From positions 1,612,001 to 1,676,000 of the forward strand of contig BLAL01000246.1 in assembly GCA_015698045.1 (NCBI GenBank): DNA of 64,000 nucleotides, in the 5' to 3' direction. The notes beneath the pieces are model-generated. The model searched no databases. It worked only from the letters and a program-made list of their open reading frames with translations, and was not told where the DNA came from. The number at the start of each line of letters is the position of its first letter. Position 1 is the stretch's first letter. The translations under genes were made by a program, and so were the position numbers. Below are positions 22,567-34,866 of the stretch, piece after piece. Source of the stretch: Rhizophagus clarus (lineage: Eukaryota > Glomeromycota > Glomeromycetes > Glomerales > Glomeraceae).

Positions 22567-24645
22567 TTATTTATATTTAAGAGCTATTAATTTTGCGATT
22601 GTTGATAATTGAATATTCGAGGTTCCTTCATAAATAGAACCAATCTTCGCATCTCTGTAAAATTTTTCAACTGGAAAATCCCTTGTAAAACCTACACCAC
22701 CCATCCATTCGATAGCCTTGGATGCAGTCTTTTCGGCAACTTGAGAAGAATATAATTTCGCCATAGCCGCCTCTTTGATAAAATCCTTACCTTCTTGTTT
22801 CAATCTAGCAGCGTTGTATGTCAATAATCTAGAAGCTTCTATTTCAGTTGCAACTGTAGTTTGTAATATAATAATTTTTAAGTTATGTTAATATATGTCA
22901 AGTAATTTAAAATATTGGATCTTACCTTGAGCATATTGATGTTGCATACCCTTTAAAAATAAGATATTAGTAATAAACTAAACTTTAAAAGGAAATCAAA
23001 TCGATAAACCTACCTGGAATTCACCGATTAACTTATTAAATGCCTTCCTCTGAAACATGTAAGCTAAAGCATAATCATACACACCCTGAGATAACCCTAT
23101 CATTTGAGCAGCGATACCAATACGGCCTTCATTAAGAATTTCGATCGCATATTTATAGCCTTTGCCTACTTCTCCTAATACATTTTCTTCTGGAACCTAG
23201 TTTTATAAATTAGTTTCAAAATAAGATTATTCCAACTGGAAGGTATATAACGCACAATTCTATACCTTGACATCATCAAAATTTAATGTACAAGTCGAAG
23301 AAGCTCTAATGCCAAGCTAAATAATTTTTAAAATAGTTATTATAATTATATGATATTAAAAATATTCAAAGAAATTGCGAAAACCTTAGATTCTTTTTTT
23401 TCAATCTTAATTCCCATGTCTTTCTCCACGATAAAACATGTAATTCCTTTATATCCTTTTGAAGGGTCTAATGAAAATCATATGCAAATTATTAATCCAT
23501 AAATAAGTGGATATACATTCTAATAATAAGATAATTACCCAAATTAGCAAATACTAGAAAAATTTCGGCTTCTCCCGAATTGGTAATCCACATTTTTGAA
23601 CCATTAAGAATGTAATATCCATCTTTCTTCTCGGCGCGAGTTTTTAACGCGAATGCATCACTTCCAGCTCCAGATTCGGATAAACAGAAACAGCCAACCT
23701 AACAGAACAAAATACACTTTAATATTTCCCTACAAAGAATGTCCTGGTATGTTTGAAAAGAGTCCGGAGCTCTTACCTTTTCAGTTGCAAGTTGAGGCAA
23801 ATATTTTTCTTTCACAAAATCATTGCCGTACTTACGAAATAATGTATTAACAAGTGTATTCTATAAATCAAAATACATTAGATGATGTGAATATTAATAA
23901 TTTCCAAACTAAATAAAACTTACCTGAACATCACAAATAACACTAATAGACGGGTCCACTTTTGCAAGTTCTTTTGTATTAACATATACGTATAATAAAT
24001 ATAAATCAATCAGATATTAGACTTTCAAACTATAGTGAATAAAATTTTACCTTCAACAACCAATATAGCAGCCAAAAATGAGCTTCCAGTACCACCGTAT
24101 TCAGCTTCAGTTTCTATTCCCATAAGCTAAAAAAACCCCTTCATATTAGTAAAATTTAAAAATTAGAATTATAATAATTATTAACTATCAAATTATTATA
24201 TGATTATAAACGAACCCCTTGTTCAAAAAGACCTTTAAGGATTTCTGAATCAAGGTATTCTTTTTCATCCATTTTAGACACGAGAGGTTTTATTTTATGT
24301 TCTGCAAAACTTGCGACTAATCCAAAATTGTGATGGTTTTAGTGGTTTATAAAAAATAATGGAAAAAATGAATAAAGAAATGTTTTACCTGAATCACGAA
24401 TACTTTCTTCTTCTTCGGATAATGTATTAAGGGATGATAAAGTAGAGGCATAGCGAAAGAATGCAGCTTGTCTAAAGGACCTTTCGTTAAATTAGCAGCC
24501 TATAACAAAAAAAATAAACTTTATACAAAAAATGTATCTCTGATACGTACTTTGGTCTTGCAATCCTACTACTAAAAGAGGTATACGTAAACGATGGAAA
24601 GTTTTGCTTGAAAACTAAAGAAAATTTATTCCTAACGATTGACAT
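22567..24645 (-). CDS. ACADSB: Short/branched-chain acyl-CoA dehydrogenase, mitochondrial
   Basis: Twelve exons give 427 residues, close to the 432 of human ACADSB: 24645-24551, 24480-24389, 24316-24216, 24126-24051, 23970-23924, 23860-23777, 23698-23539, 23467-23385, 23316-23266, 23196-23014, 22950-22926, 22853-22567. FAD-dependent dehydrogenation of 2-methylbutyryl-CoA and related acyl-CoAs in isoleucine/valine breakdown is the family role. Family blocks: [70 protein letters not shown] and [10 protein letters not shown], whose Glu is the catalytic base. The start [12 protein letters not shown] gives a basic, acid-free presequence ending near RYAST. The exon 1/2 junction uses an AG at 24481; this is the least certain splice. 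The exon 8 donor GTTTTC is atypical. It shares its promoter region with RPL35. Confidence 0.93.
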
Positions 24646-24802
24646 TTCGAAAAATAAGGATATTTTACGCTGCAGAAATAAGATCGACTGTTCATAAATT
24701 GATTGGTGATGATAAACAAAGATCTCCATAGGGTGTGATATTTTGTCATTCAAATTTTTTAATTTTTTTTTCACTCGCAGAATAGCAAAAAGATTCTTAA
24801 TT
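24646..24802. promoter_or_regulatory. Shared promoter of RPL35 and ACADSB-like gene
   Basis: Only 157 bp lie between two divergent start codons, so both transcription starts and their control elements must be here or in the first introns. Long T and A runs (24755-24772) could exclude nucleosomes. No named factor site is claimed. Confidence 0.65.
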
Positions 24803-25628
24803 ATGGTGAGCCATCCATTCAATAAACTTTCACAAAAATAAATGTAAATTATACTGTTAGCTCAAGACAAGAAAATCTTCTTTGATTGAGTTTAATTAGA
24901 AGAATCTAATCTATTAATTAAAATGAATTGGAATCATGTTATTCAGAAATCTAAAAAAAAAAAGTTGTAATAACCTTATATATATAATATTTGTTCAAAT
25001 AGCCTCCTGTTAAAGCTTACGAACTTCGCATTAAAAGTAAGGCCGAGGTTAATAAACAGCTCGAAGACCTTAAGCAAGAACTCGCCGGTTTAAAAGTTCA
25101 AAAAATTGCAGGCGGCGCGGCCTCAAAATTAACTAAATTGTAGGTAGAAAAAAAAATTTCTCAGATTGCTACACATAATCAAAATTCATTTATTGATAAT
25201 TTACATAGGCGCGAAGTTCGAAAGTCTATTGCACGAGTTAACACTGTAATCTCACAAAATCAACGAGATGCCTTTCGCAAAGCTATTAAACAAAGACAAA
25301 AAGATCAACCTCCAATCTTAGCTTATAAATGCAAAAAATATAAACCTTTAGACCTTCGACCGAAAAAAACTCGTGCTATCCGTCGTCGTTTAACAAAAGT
25401 AAGAGATTATGATGATTAAAATAATTGAATCTTTACTATTATTACTAATATTTTTAATTAATATCGTTCTTCTTTATATAGTATGAGGCTAATAAGAAGA
25501 CTAAGCGGTAAATTTTTTATTTACAATTATATCAATATCAAACCAAACCTAATATTTATTGTTGCTGTTCCAGTGCTCATGAAAAAGCTATTCATTTTCC
25601 TCAACGTAAATATGCTGTAAAGGCATAA
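24803..25628 (+). CDS. RPL35: 60S ribosomal protein L35 (uL29)
   Basis: Exons 24803-24805, 25003-25139, 25209-25398, 25482-25507 and 25574-25628 give 136 residues. The first exon is just the ATG, followed by donor GTGAGC and a 197-nt intron, a common layout in fungal ribosomal protein genes. Family text: [64 protein letters not shown] and the tail [12 protein letters not shown]. uL29 sits at the polypeptide exit site of the large subunit. The intron 2 donor GTAGGT is weak but gives the expected KLTKLREVRK. The protein is about 13 residues longer than usual, owing to a 39-nt in-frame segment at 25285-25323 flanked by AGCT repeats. It is divergent from the ACADSB-like gene and convergent with mL53. 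Confidence 0.95.
25285..25323 (+). other. 39-nt in-frame insertion in RPL35
   Basis: It encodes [17 protein letters not shown] residues absent from the family. AGCT stands at both edges (25281-25284 and 25320-25323). Deleting it gives [14 protein letters not shown], which matches the conserved RPL35 core exactly in spacing. No GT-AG intron fits; a CT-AG intron of 39 nt would. Confidence 0.75.
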
Positions 25629-25765
25629 AAAAATTGATTATAAATGGTAATGATTTATGTATTTATTTTATTTGATGATAAATTGTTCATTTGAATAATT
25701 TAAGATAATAGATGAAAAATATTCATTCCGGATGCACTTTTTTTATTTTGGAAATGCTTGATCTA

Positions 25766-26269
25766 TTAAACAGCAAAATCGTCGTCTTCTTTTAATCTTC
25801 GCAAATATTTGTTTACGATATTCAAAACTCTTAATTCAATAAATGTCATTAAACAAATTATAAATAAAAAAATTTTACTATTTTACTCAAATTTATAATA
25901 CTTACTCGTCTATATTCTTGTTCCCTGGTCGAATATAGAGCTTTTTACCGTCACCTATTTTTATTTGTTGGTTATTACTAATAAAATTTTACTACACGAA
26001 AATAAACTACGTACGGTAAATTATGCTGATAGCTGAATCCTCCTTCGGATCAGAAAGGACTGTTGTATTAATAATGGCATTCGGATTCGCAAGCCGAGCT
26101 TTGTCAGTCATAATTCTTGCGAGAAAAAGTCTAATGGATAAAGAAATATAAAATTAATAAAAAACAAAATTAAATATTTATATTAAATGTAATTCATCTA
26201 CCTTGAAGACTTGGCAGAAGGCGAAAAAGGAGCAAATTTTATGTCGACTTTATTTATATACTTCAACAT
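25766..26269 (-). CDS. MRPL44: Mitochondrial large ribosomal subunit protein mL53
   Basis: Exons 26269-26202, 26130-26015, 25954-25906 and 25829-25766 give 98 residues, about the length I recall for yeast Mrpl44. The start MLKYINKVDIKFAPFSPSAK fits the family N-terminus, where KF.PF...A precedes a helical stretch. The middle has VLSDPKEDSAISIIYRDGKK and the C-terminal helix is EVLNIVNKYLRRLKEDDDF. It is a structural component of the mitochondrial large ribosomal subunit. The exon 2 donor is GTACGT after TTACC; using the GT four bases later would introduce a stop. It ends 138 bp from the RPL35 stop in convergent orientation and starts 220 bp from the divergent SDR gene. Confidence 0.85.
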
Positions 26270-26489
26270 TCGTATAATATTTATGATAAAAAAATTGTAG
26301 ATATTATTTAGCTGATAATGTAATTAAGTGCATCATGATGATCAAATAAAAAATAAAACGTTACGTGTTTCGCGTTCAAATGTGTACGGTAAATGGGTAA
26401 GTTAAATTAACGAACTTATGCCGTGTAACTGAGTTTAATAACAAAAATCCTACCATAATCATTTTTCAAAAATACTTTTCAAATCTACG

Positions 26490-28034
26490 ATGAATATATC
26501 TATAGATTTTTTCCTTCGTATTCTGGCTCTCTCATTTTTCCACCCCTCATTTGTTCTTATATTCCTTCCATATTTTTATTCCATAGGCTATGACTTAAAT
26601 ACTCCAGAATTTCTATGGGCTAGCTTATATACAAGCATCGTATGCTTTTTTTGGTTGTTGGGTTATTTAAGTTTAAAGAGTAGAAACGGTTGGAAGGCAA
26701 TTAAAATAAATTGGGAGGACGAGGTGGTAGTTGTCACCGGAGGTTCAGGTGGTGTCGGGAGTCTTCTGGCCGAGACGTTGGCGATCAGAAACGTGACAGT
26801 GATCATACTTGATGTTAACCCTCCTGAAATTGAGCATGGTATGTAATTGACTTAAAAATGTAATTGTTTCTCGTACTCAACCTTTCATGTTCATTTAGTC
26901 AACGTAGAATATTTTCAATGCGACGTTTCAAATTATGAAGAAGTTCAACGTGTTGGCAAAGATATAATAGAACAGGTAAATGTTTTTAGGGAAGTCAATT
27001 TTTATATATATTACGTAACTTATTAATACTTTTTTTTTATATTTTACATCTTAAAGTTTGGTAATCCAACAATACTTGTAAACAATGCAGCTATTGTTAG
27101 AGGAAAAACTATTCTTGATGAGTCGATACGCGACATAACAGAGTAAATTTTGCATATTCGACATTATGATGTCAATATTCCAAATGATTATTATTGAATC
27201 GATTCGTTTTATTTGCAGTACTATAAATACAAACTTGTTATCTTCTTTCTGGACCACAAAAGTGTTTCTACCAGATATGATAAAGAATAATCATGGTCAT
27301 ATTGTAAGTATAATTATTTCATTATTTTCTTAGTTCTAAACATTCTTACTAAAATTAACAAATTCTCAAGGTAACAGTAGCATCCTCACTTGGATATACT
27401 GGATTACCTCAATTAGGTAACAAATTTTAATTTGGTTAAGTACAATTATCTACTAAAATTTTATAATTTTAATTTTAATAATATTATCAAAGCTGATTAC
27501 TGTGCTAGTAAAGCAGCCCTGATTAGTTTCCATGAATCACTTCGATATGAATTGGATACTCGGTAATTTTGATATAATTTTTGATATAATTTTATATTAT
27601 TTCTTGTTTTAGTTTTTCTTTATTGAAGATAATTTTCTATATTAGCTACAACGCCAAACAAATTCGCACAACTCTCGTGTGCCCTGGTGAAATTGATACT
27701 GGATTATTTAATGGCATCAAAGTTTCATTTCCATTTATTACTCCTCGTTTAGCACCATTAGATGTGATAAAACTTATTATCACTGCACTAGATAAGAATG
27801 AAGGACATATTATTATAACACCCTATTATGTTTATTTGATGCCTTTATTGAGATTTCTTCCATCATTTATACAAGACCTTGTTCACAAGGTATTATTTGC
27901 TATAATTATCTAACGATAGAATGATTAATGCTAATATTTCTGTTTATAATTTATAATTTATATAGTTTTTCGGAGCTAATGATGGAATGAAAACATGGAG
28001 AGGTAAAAAAAGTATTTCTAAAAAAGATCAATGA
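26490..28034 (+). CDS. Membrane-anchored short-chain dehydrogenase/reductase
   Basis: Eight exons (26490-26838, 26899-26975, 27057-27142, 27219-27303, 27371-27416, 27493-27562, 27646-27889, 27966-28034) give 341 residues. Two hydrophobic segments occupy about residues 5-33 and 42-62. A Rossmann fold follows: TGGSGGVG (83-90) for the dinucleotide, VNNAA (150-154), a Ser pair near 204-205 and YCASK with Tyr217 and Lys221. After the active site, CPGEIDTGLF is typical. The pattern matches the SDR16C/RDH10 and 17-beta-HSD11/13 group of ER or lipid-droplet enzymes acting on retinoid-, steroid- or other lipid-like alcohols. The true substrate in a fungus is unknown. Its 3' end is 81 bp from the convergent isopropylmalate synthase. 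Confidence 0.9.
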
Positions 28035-28115
28035 TAATAAATACATTTTAAATATGCACAGGACATAGAAATTTATCTCAAAAAATAAATTAATGAAATG
28101 AATCTTTATTTGTAT

Positions 28116-30239
28116 TTATATATCCACTATTCTCCTATTAAATGAAAGAACCCTCCCTCTACCAGTCTGAGCATTAATTTCTTCTTCAAACATCCTGTTA
28201 ATCGCATTTACATAGGCTTTTGCACTTGCTGTAACTACATCTAAATCTGTACCATTTCCAAGATATACAGCATTTGATGGCTTTTTCGAATCTTTAACTT
28301 CTCCATTTTCCGAATCATCAATGTCTTCAGTAATCCTAAGACTAACTTTACCCAAAGCATCCATTCCTTCTGAAACTGCACGAACTTCATAATTCAATAA
28401 ACGTATTTTTCGTTGTACCAAACGTTGTATAGCTCCAAATACCGCCATTATAGGACCACTGGGCCCAATAGCAGCATCAATAAGTTCTTTATTATGGGAA
28501 TTATCCTTAAGTTTAACGGTTGCTGTTGACATGTCATGAGTACCAGAGACAACCTGAATTGATTGTAATTCAAAACGTTGTGATTTGCTAGAAGAGACTT
28601 GATCTGACAATAAGGCCAAGATATCATGATCTGTAATACGTTTCTTAGTATCAGCCAAAGCTTTAAAACTTTCAAAAGCCGTGTTAACATCATCCTCACT
28701 CATATTACTATATCCTAATTCTTCAAGACGTGCACGGAACGCATTTCGACCTGAAAGTTTGCCCAATACTAAATTTACATTGAATACACCAACATCTTCT
28801 GGGCGAATAATTTCATAAGTTAATTTGTTTTTGAGTACGCCATCTTGGTGAATACCTGATTCATGAAGGAAAGCATTGGCACCCACAATAGCTTTGTTAG
28901 GTTGTATTATCATTCCTGAAAGGGATGAAACTATATGGGAAGTACGATATATTTGTTGCGTATTGATTGTATGATATACTGGGTAATAGTCAGGATGTGT
29001 ATGGATATTCATTACAACTTCTTCGAATGGAGTATTACCTACAAATAAAAAGAATTCTTTTTTTTTAAGAAAGTTAAAATAAAATAAAAATAATAGATAT
29101 ATGAAATACATACCAGCACGCTCGCCAATACCATTTATGGAGACTTCTATTTGTCTAGCACCGTTCAGGATACCAGATAATGTATTTGCAGTAGCTAATC
29201 CCAGATCATCATGACAATGAGTTGACCAAATGACCTAAGATAAAATAAAATAAAATAAAATGAATAGAAATTCCAAATTAATAAATCGGGATAATAAAAA
29301 TAACCTTATCAGATCCACGTGTGTTTTTAATTAAATATTTGATTAATCGTCCATATTCCTCTGGATTGTTATAGCCGACTGTATCCGGTATATTAAGTGT
29401 TGTTGCACCTGCCTCAATAACATCTTCCAAGACCCGACAAAGGAAATCCATGTCGCTTCTTCCAGAATCTTCACTACTAAATTCCACATCATCACAGAGA
29501 GTCCTAGCATATGCGACTGCAGCTGCGGCACGCCTTCTACATTCTTCACGATCAAATTTTAGTTTATATTTAAGATGTATGTCTGATGTAGCTAGAAATG
29601 TGTGAATTCGATGTAAAGGCGCGTGTGATACAGCTTCAAAACAACGTTTGATGTCTTTTTCAGCAGCACGCGATAGTCCAGCTATAATCTAAATTGCGAT
29701 ATTATTTTGTGAATTTGAAATATAGCATATACTATGTCACCTGCTTGTGTTATTTAAATATACTGACCACAGGCTTGCCTATTTTTTCTCTCCCAGTCAT
29801 TAATGGACCAACTTCCTTTGCGATACGAGCTACCGCTTCAAAATCTCCTTGTGAAGCAATAGGAAAACCAGCTTCAATAACATCAACACCGAGGCTGGAA
29901 AGTTGCCGAGCAATTTCAAGTTTTTCTTCAGTTTTAAGGGTAACACCAGGCGACTAAGAAAAAAAAAATAAATAAATTTACCAAATAAACTTACTATTAA
30001 CAATTTATTTTATCACACATTACGTATATGCAATAGAAATAATTTACTTGTTCTCCATCACGTAAAGTCGTATCAAAAACTATTAATTTGTCCTTTGGTA
30101 CTTCATGGGAAATGTAACGACATTGTTTTAAACTTAGGAATATTGTTGATCGATTTACCGTTGTTAGTTTTTTAAAAGGTAAACGAATGAGCTGTTTTGT
30201 TATTGAGGAACTATAAAAATTAAAACTTTTTGAAAGCAT
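28116..30239 (-). CDS. LEU4: 2-isopropylmalate synthase, LeuA type
   Basis: Five exons (30239-30048, 29953-29768, 29688-29305, 29234-29114, 29038-28116) give 601 residues. The enzyme condenses acetyl-CoA with 2-oxoisovalerate, the first committed step of leucine synthesis. The catalytic start [12 protein letters not shown] is split by intron 1. [34 protein letters not shown] and HCHDDLGLA (metal-binding His pair) follow. ESGIHQDG and [10 protein letters not shown] belong to the second domain. The C-terminal LeuA regulatory domain includes [10 protein letters not shown] and [13 protein letters not shown]. The first 45 residues are basic with little acid and look like a mitochondrial presequence. 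[12 protein letters not shown] is the bacterial/plant style; the Dikarya LEU4 enzymes differ at this motif. Symbol used for function only. Confidence 0.93.
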
Positions 30240-30933
30240 AGTTTATATCCGTATTATTTTGATCCGTTAAAGTTCGAGTTTATATACACGATTTTGACTG
30301 AAATGAGTCATAAAATGCAATTGATAATCTTTTATCTCGAAATTTTTATCAATCTTACAATGGATAAGAGTATTTAGCTAATTCTCCAAATTAGGAAAAA
30401 TGACTCGGTCCCGATTGTAAAACCGATTGCATCTTGCATTGATCTACAAATTTGACGCTATGATTACAATAAGGCCACTCCAAACCAATTCTTTGTAAGG
30501 GTCTAGGTGAGGAGACAAAAAAATAAAAATACATAGCTTATCTTTAATTTTGGCCAATTTGGCTAATTCCGGCTTAAATTACATGTATTATTTTATATGA
30601 AAATACGAAAAGGGGGTTATGTTAAAGAATTGGGTTGATTAACACATTGTCTACAATATGAACCTTTACAGCTAGCTGAAAAGAAAATAATCTAAAAATT
30701 TTTTATTCTTATACAATTATTACAAAATATTCGAAAAATCATTCGTTAAAAATAAACATAAACCATAAAAAACATATTAATGAAATTTTCACTTAAATTC
30801 CTAGTTTTTTTTTTGGCAAAAAAAAATTGACCATCATTTGAGATCAAAATCAACTCGCTTCATCTCCAAACATGCATCACATCCTCAATAAAGTACGATG
30901 TTATGGTTGATAATCAAACATCAACATCCTGTT
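30240..30933. promoter_or_regulatory. Intergenic, promoter of isopropylmalate synthase
   Basis: 694 bp between the start of the synthase and the end of the ATPase, both on the minus strand. No coding potential is seen. A palindrome-like GCCGGAATTAGC (reverse of GCTAATTCCGGC, 30560) is present, but no leucine-response element is claimed. Confidence 0.5.
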
Positions 30934-33900
30934 TCATGAATCACTCTGAATATCTATTGTGTCCACATTTATGTTATTTTGATTTTTAGAAGCCGATGAT
31001 GAATTTATTCCTTCATTGTCATCATTATGTCTTTCCAAATCCGGACTCAAAGTATTCTCTCTGGTCATGTGTACTCCTACTGAAGCAGAAATTAAACTTG
31101 GCACCATCGCAGCTGCAGCGATTCCCTTTTTTTGTGTTTCAGATTTTTCTTTTTTATCACCAAAATGAGCTCTGAATCTACCACCACGAAGCGTCTTAAA
31201 AAAGTGCAATTGATTTTGTACTTGCATAATTGTATCACTCCATTCTTTTTCAAGATCAATATTGACTACAGGTGGAGGTGATGTAGAATGAATACTAGTA
31301 GGGATTAAGCGAATTATAACTCCGACAGGGATTGATAGAAAACCCAATATCACACATATTACCCACTCTACTATATTAATTCGTGTTACTTGGAAAGCAG
31401 CACCACCAAACTCAACTATTAGGATTTGTCCACTAACCATTATCAAGAATATAATTATTAAAAATCTATTTTTCGTGACACCTTCAAGAACATTTATTTT
31501 ACCATGTAACCGTCGGCAACTATGAAATACAAAATTTATTATGATTATTTTAATATTTTTTCATTTTATTAACCGGATAATAGTAATAATAACTCACTTG
31601 ATCTCGTTAAAAATCTGCAAGAATACAAACGTATTAAAAATAATAGTCTGTAATTCTATACTTTCCTTTGGATAACCCAATATAGAACCACCAGCGTAAA
31701 ATAAGACCAAAGTAATTACTAATTGAAATATACTTTGACCGATAATCATTTTCCACATATCTAGAGAGATCAAAGGTGCACTTCTGGATTCAGGTTTACG
31801 ATCTAATAGTTCGGTAGTAGGTGGATCTGTTGCAAGGGCAAGAGCAGCAAACGTATCCATGATAAGATTGACCCATAATAATTGTACAGCAGTAAGAACG
31901 GATTTTTGTTCATTGCTTGAAACAGCAGAAATGAATGTAAGCAATACAGCAGTAACATTGACCGTCAACTGAAATTGTAAAAATTTCTTTACAGCGTCAT
32001 TTACATTTCTTCCCCACAGAATAGCTTTGACAATACTTGAAAAATTATCATCCATTAATATAATAGATGAAGCTTCCTTGGCCACTTCTGTACCAGCTAT
32101 GCCCATTGAAAAACCAACATCGGAAAGCTTTAGGGCAGGTCCGTCGTTTGTACCATCACCAGTGACGGCGACAACTTCACGTAATCTTCTCAAATGAAAA
32201 ACCAATATTTTTTTATCCTCAGGACTAGACCTAGCGAGAACTTGAAGCTTTGGTATTATCCTATCCATTTGTTCCTGAGAAAGATTACGAAAGTTCGGAC
32301 CTTCCATAATCTCGCCACCTGTATAAATTCCACATTGTGTAGCAATAGATTTGGCAGTTAAAATATTATCACCGGTGACCATACGAACTTTAACACCAGC
32401 TTTTACGCAGTTTTCAACAGCTTCACGCACTCCTTCTCTTAGAGGATCTTCGATTCCCACAATACTCAACAACGTTAAATTATCAAATAAATCTCCGTAA
32501 GAAATTTCATCTCCGGAATTTTTTGTCATTTCTTCAATTTGAAATTTTTCAAAATCACGATAAGCAATTCCTATCGTTCTTAAACTTTGAGTAGCATAAT
32601 TCTCGATTACTTTTTGGACTTTATCAAAATGATCTTCGGTTAAATCAATTACATTGTTGGTAATTGTATTATCGTTTGTTATATTTATTATTTTTTTTGA
32701 TTTTTTTAATATAACTTCGCTAGCACCTTTTACAAAAAATCTCCACTTGGAACCGTCAATTTTTATGACAACTCCCATTGATTTTCTTTCAGAATTGAAT
32801 GGGAATAGTTGTACGATTCGAGCATTTTCTCTTAATGATTTAATATCATTATCGGGGATTAAATCCAACAGAAATCCTAATAATGCGGTCTCAGTTTTAG
32901 AACCGATAAAAGTTCTTTTTCCATTCTCAATTTCACCTTCAAAGGCCGTAGAATTGATAGCTATCGACTCATTTAATAACTGCAAAATATCTTGAGGAAT
33001 CTTAGAATTTATTTCTTTCAACGAAATAGGTTTTTTCAAAATAGCATTTGTAGAATGTGAGTGAGTTTCAATGTCTCTAACAAAGGCAACAGACAAACCA
33101 ATGACTCCAGTGACAACTGTCATTTTGTTTTGTGTTAATGTTCCGGTTTTATCTGAACAAATTGTTGTTGCATTACCCATAGTTTCACAAGCTGAAAGAA
33201 CCCGTACGAGATTATTGTCCTTTAGCATACGTGTTGTAGCATATGCAAGCGCTTCAGTTATAATTAATAATAATATTATATTAGCGTTGTATGTAAGACT
33301 TTTTTTAAAATAAATAAATAAATAAATAAATAATTAATTAATTACCTAACGTTACCGCTAATGGTAAACCTTCTGGTACAGCAACAACTACAATAGTAAC
33401 AGTCGAAATAATAATTTTAATTAAATTATCAAGTATATCGGTGACCGGTGGTACATGAATATGGAAACCAACAAAATATTTTATGAGAAGAACTATAAGC
33501 ATCAAAAGAGCAGCAGCTCCGCCTAACTTAGCAATTTTTTCAGCAAGGTCATTTAACTTTTCTTGAAGGGGTGTATCTTCAGGCTCAGATCTTAACGCTT
33601 AAAGAATTATAAAATTTAATCACATTGTATGAAAAAATAATCATGGCAAAATATAATAATTATATCCTTATACATTTACTTACACATCATAATTTTACCG
33701 TAAAAAGAATTAACACCGACACTAGTAACAACGTAGATACCTACTCCTTCTAACACTTTACTACCACTAATTATAAATGGATCAGCTTTAGATTGATGTG
33801 AACCTCCATCATTTTCTTTTTCAAGTTCTTTTAAACAATCTTCATATTTAATTTTTCTTACAGCATCACTTTCACCCGTAGCTGCAGATTCATCGCAACG

Positions 33901-34866
33901 TAAATTATGACCAGAAATTAAGACTCCATCAACCGAGATGATATCACCAGGTTCTAAATTGAGTACATCTCCGACAATGATATCGTGTACTGATAAAAGG
34001 GATTCTTTACCATTTCTAGTAACCTTAACATTACGATCCTCTTTTTTAGCATTTAGTTTTTGAAACTGTCTTTCCTTTTGCCAATCATTCAAACTACCAA
34101 CTAGAACAACGATTAAAATTGCAATAAGAATAGCAACACCCTCTACCCATCGAATCTTTGGCTGATTAGTAACTTCCTTAGATCCAAAATCTTCATAAAG
34201 GCCGAGACCTAATGATACAATTGCAGCTATTATTAAAAGAATCAAAATCTTTTCTTGCATGGCAATCCACATTAACTCAAGAATAGACTTAGATTTTTTT
34301 TCTGGTAGTATATTTGTACCGAAAACATTTTTTCTTTGATAAAATAAAGAACCTTCTGCTACAGGTGTTGATTTAAATTGAACATTTTCTTGTTCATCAA
34401 TTATATTATTGTTATCTTCACTCAAATCATTTGTTATCTCACTTAAAGATATTGGCTTTAAGGGAGTAGTCTCATCTTTTAAACCAGCTCGTTGATTAGT
34501 ATGGAGACCTTTTATTAAGCCCTCTAATCCTCCATAAGATTTTAATAATTTGAGGTTTTGCTTTTTTTGTGTGGGCTCAGAAAGAGGAGCAAGTGTTTTA
34601 GGAGTGAATGCAAAAGGATTAGATGAATTTGGATAAGTTTCTGTTGGATCATGAGTATCAATTTGTATTTCAATATTCATATTTTTTATAGTATTTTTAG
34701 GATCTTCTTTTAAAGAAGTTAAAGTTTTTGGACTAATAGGAGACTCAGGATTTATTGTCTCTATCGCAGTGGTATCTGTTATATCTGTTATTATGGAAGG
34801 CGAAAAAGAAGTAACAGGGACGGTTAAAGTGTTGTCGTCTTGATGTATTGAGCCCATATTTAGCAA
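30934..34866 (-). CDS. PMC1: P-type Ca2+ ATPase, PMC1/PMCA type
   Basis: Four exons (34866-33684, 33597-33346, 33251-31598, 31519-30934) give 1224 residues, slightly longer than yeast Pmc1. A Ser/Thr/Pro-rich cytosolic N-terminus of about 185 residues precedes the first membrane pair. Key motifs: DESAATGES in the actuator domain, PEGLPLAVT in M4 (about 467-477), phosphorylated Asp512 in SDKTGTLTQNK, KGASEVIL in the nucleotide domain, MVTGDNILTA and GDGTNDGPAL (843-852). Six hydrophobic segments follow. PEGLP in M4 and the lack of an insertion in M6 fit a Ca2+ pump that loads the vacuole or exports Ca2+. After the last helix, FFKTLRGGRFRAHFG is a basic, amphipathic stretch that may bind calmodulin, followed by an acidic Asn/Ser-rich tail. 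The introns are short and at standard GT-AG sites. Confidence 0.94.

Noticed and set aside
24553-24822. Longer start of the ACADSB-like gene at 24822
   Set aside because: It would overlap the RPL35 start, and the added residues are not presequence-like.
32654-33313. Plus-strand frames of 80-113 codons
   Set aside because: Antisense shadows of the Ca2+ ATPase exon.
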